Below, in pieces: positions 5,712-6,115 of a DNA stretch of 6,115 bases. The translations under genes and the position numbers were made by a program. Position 1 is the first letter of the stretch. The number at the start of each line of letters is the position of its first letter. This DNA comes from Clostridia bacterium. GTDB taxonomy: Bacteria > Bacillota > Clostridia > DUPQ01. Where the stretch lies: the NCBI GenBank assembly GCA_030592355.1, contig JAUVJE010000146.1:1-6115 (forward strand), written 5' to 3'. A model generated the notes under the pieces. It saw only the letters and a program-made list of their open reading frames with translations. It was not told the origin of the DNA and made no database searches.

Positions 5712-6115
5712 TTATCGGGTTTTCAATTCTGATATGAGGTTTGAAATTGTTTTCGGATTTACCTTTTTGATAACAATGTAATCAGTGGTTTCTTTATGTT
5801 TCCTGAATATCTTATGCCATTCCATTTGTGTTTTTTTTTGTGTGCTTCCAGACTTTTATTAATAATGAAAAATAGATTCTGTCATTGCTGCCGTCGGGAG
5901 TTTCATGCCTGGGTCTATACAGACATTCAATTCTCCTTTTTATAATATTGAAGTAACATTGAACTCTGCTAATATCAAGATAAATTATCAAGTCCGCTTT
6001 TGAATAAAAATCAAGTGTCTTATTTCGTTTTATGCTGTCTAATATCCATTTTTCGCCATCGCAAATATCTAATAGCTCCTTTATACTTTCCCTCTCCGGT
6101 TTCTTTTTCCATTCC
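5712..6115 (-). pseudogene. P-loop kinase-like protein (FlaR/DNA topology modulation type), 5'-truncated by the window and frameshifted
   Basis: The reading frame entering at 6114 encodes about 100 residues and stops with TAA at 5814-5812. Its sequence has the pattern of the C-terminal half of adenylate-kinase-like P-loop proteins annotated as topology modulation protein (FlaR): EKWILDS, then YSKADLIIYLDISRVQCYFN, IIKRR (lid arginines), YRPRHETPDG and FSLLIKVWK. After a run of nine A (5839-5831, minus strand) the conserved-looking continuation lies in another frame, MEWHKIFRKHKETTDYIVIK and on to KTISNLISELKTR, ending at TAA 5714-5712. Removing one A from the run joins both parts into a normal family C-terminus. 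The N-terminal Walker A part is outside the window. It could be a true pseudogene, a sequencing or assembly error in the homopolymer, or a gene rescued by slippage. It ends 17 bases before the ROK -35 box with no terminator hairpin between. Probably unrelated to the operon. Confidence 0.65.
5831..5839 (-). repeat. Homopolymer of nine A (minus strand) at the frameshift point
   Basis: Nine consecutive T on the plus strand, read as nine A in the sense direction of the FlaR-like gene. Eight A would restore the family-like reading frame; ten would not. Such a run is prone to replication slippage, transcriptional slippage and sequencing miscalls. Confidence 0.9.

Noticed and set aside
5831..5839. 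T-run as a plus-strand terminator
   Set aside because: No stable hairpin precedes it and no plus-strand gene ends here; it lies within the FlaR-like coding sequence.

Overview
The window looks like chromosomal DNA of an anaerobic low-GC Gram-positive bacterium, most likely a Clostridia-type member of the Bacillota. The basis is AT-rich sequence (roughly 40% GC by eye), purine-rich GGAGG-type ribosome binding sites before nearly every gene, a textbook sigma-A promoter, a ROK repressor with a TTG start, and tightly overlapping genes. The taxonomic call is inference. No RNA gene, CRISPR array, insertion sequence or transporter is visible.

All genes read on the minus strand, so the biological order runs from high to low coordinates. 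At the right edge (5712-6115) is the 3' part of a P-loop kinase-like gene of the FlaR/topology-modulation type, interrupted by a one-base frameshift at a run of nine A (minus strand). Seventeen bases after it comes a near-perfect promoter (TTGACG, 17 bp, TATAAT; 5666-5694). This is followed by a perfect 9-bp inverted repeat (5633-5665) that spans the expected transcription start and the TTG start codon and is a good candidate operator.

The promoter drives a compact gene train: ROK-family regulator (4440-5636), a short cytoplasmic neutral-ceramidase-like hydrolase (3102-4430), two small cysteine-containing proteins of unknown function that appear to be distant paralogues (2641-3105 and 2189-2644), a DegT/DnrJ/EryC1/StrS PLP aminotransferase (925-2196), a PIG-L/LmbE zinc deacetylase (211-915), and the first 66 codons of a gene resembling an N-terminally extended glucosamine-6-phosphate deaminase/isomerase (1-200, continuing outside). 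Neighbouring genes either overlap by 4-8 bases or are 9-10 bases apart, so this is almost certainly one operon.

Taken together, the operon encodes two possible amide-bond hydrolases (ceramidase-like and PIG-L), two enzymes of sugar C-N chemistry (PLP aminotransferase and deaminase-like), and a sugar-responsive type of repressor. The most economical inference is the cytoplasmic processing of an imported N-acylated amino sugar or aminocyclitol. The substrate cannot be read from sequence. The uncharacterised protein pair and the ceramidase-like enzyme, which has Asn where the ceramidase nucleophile Ser should be, are the parts most likely to hide new biochemistry.
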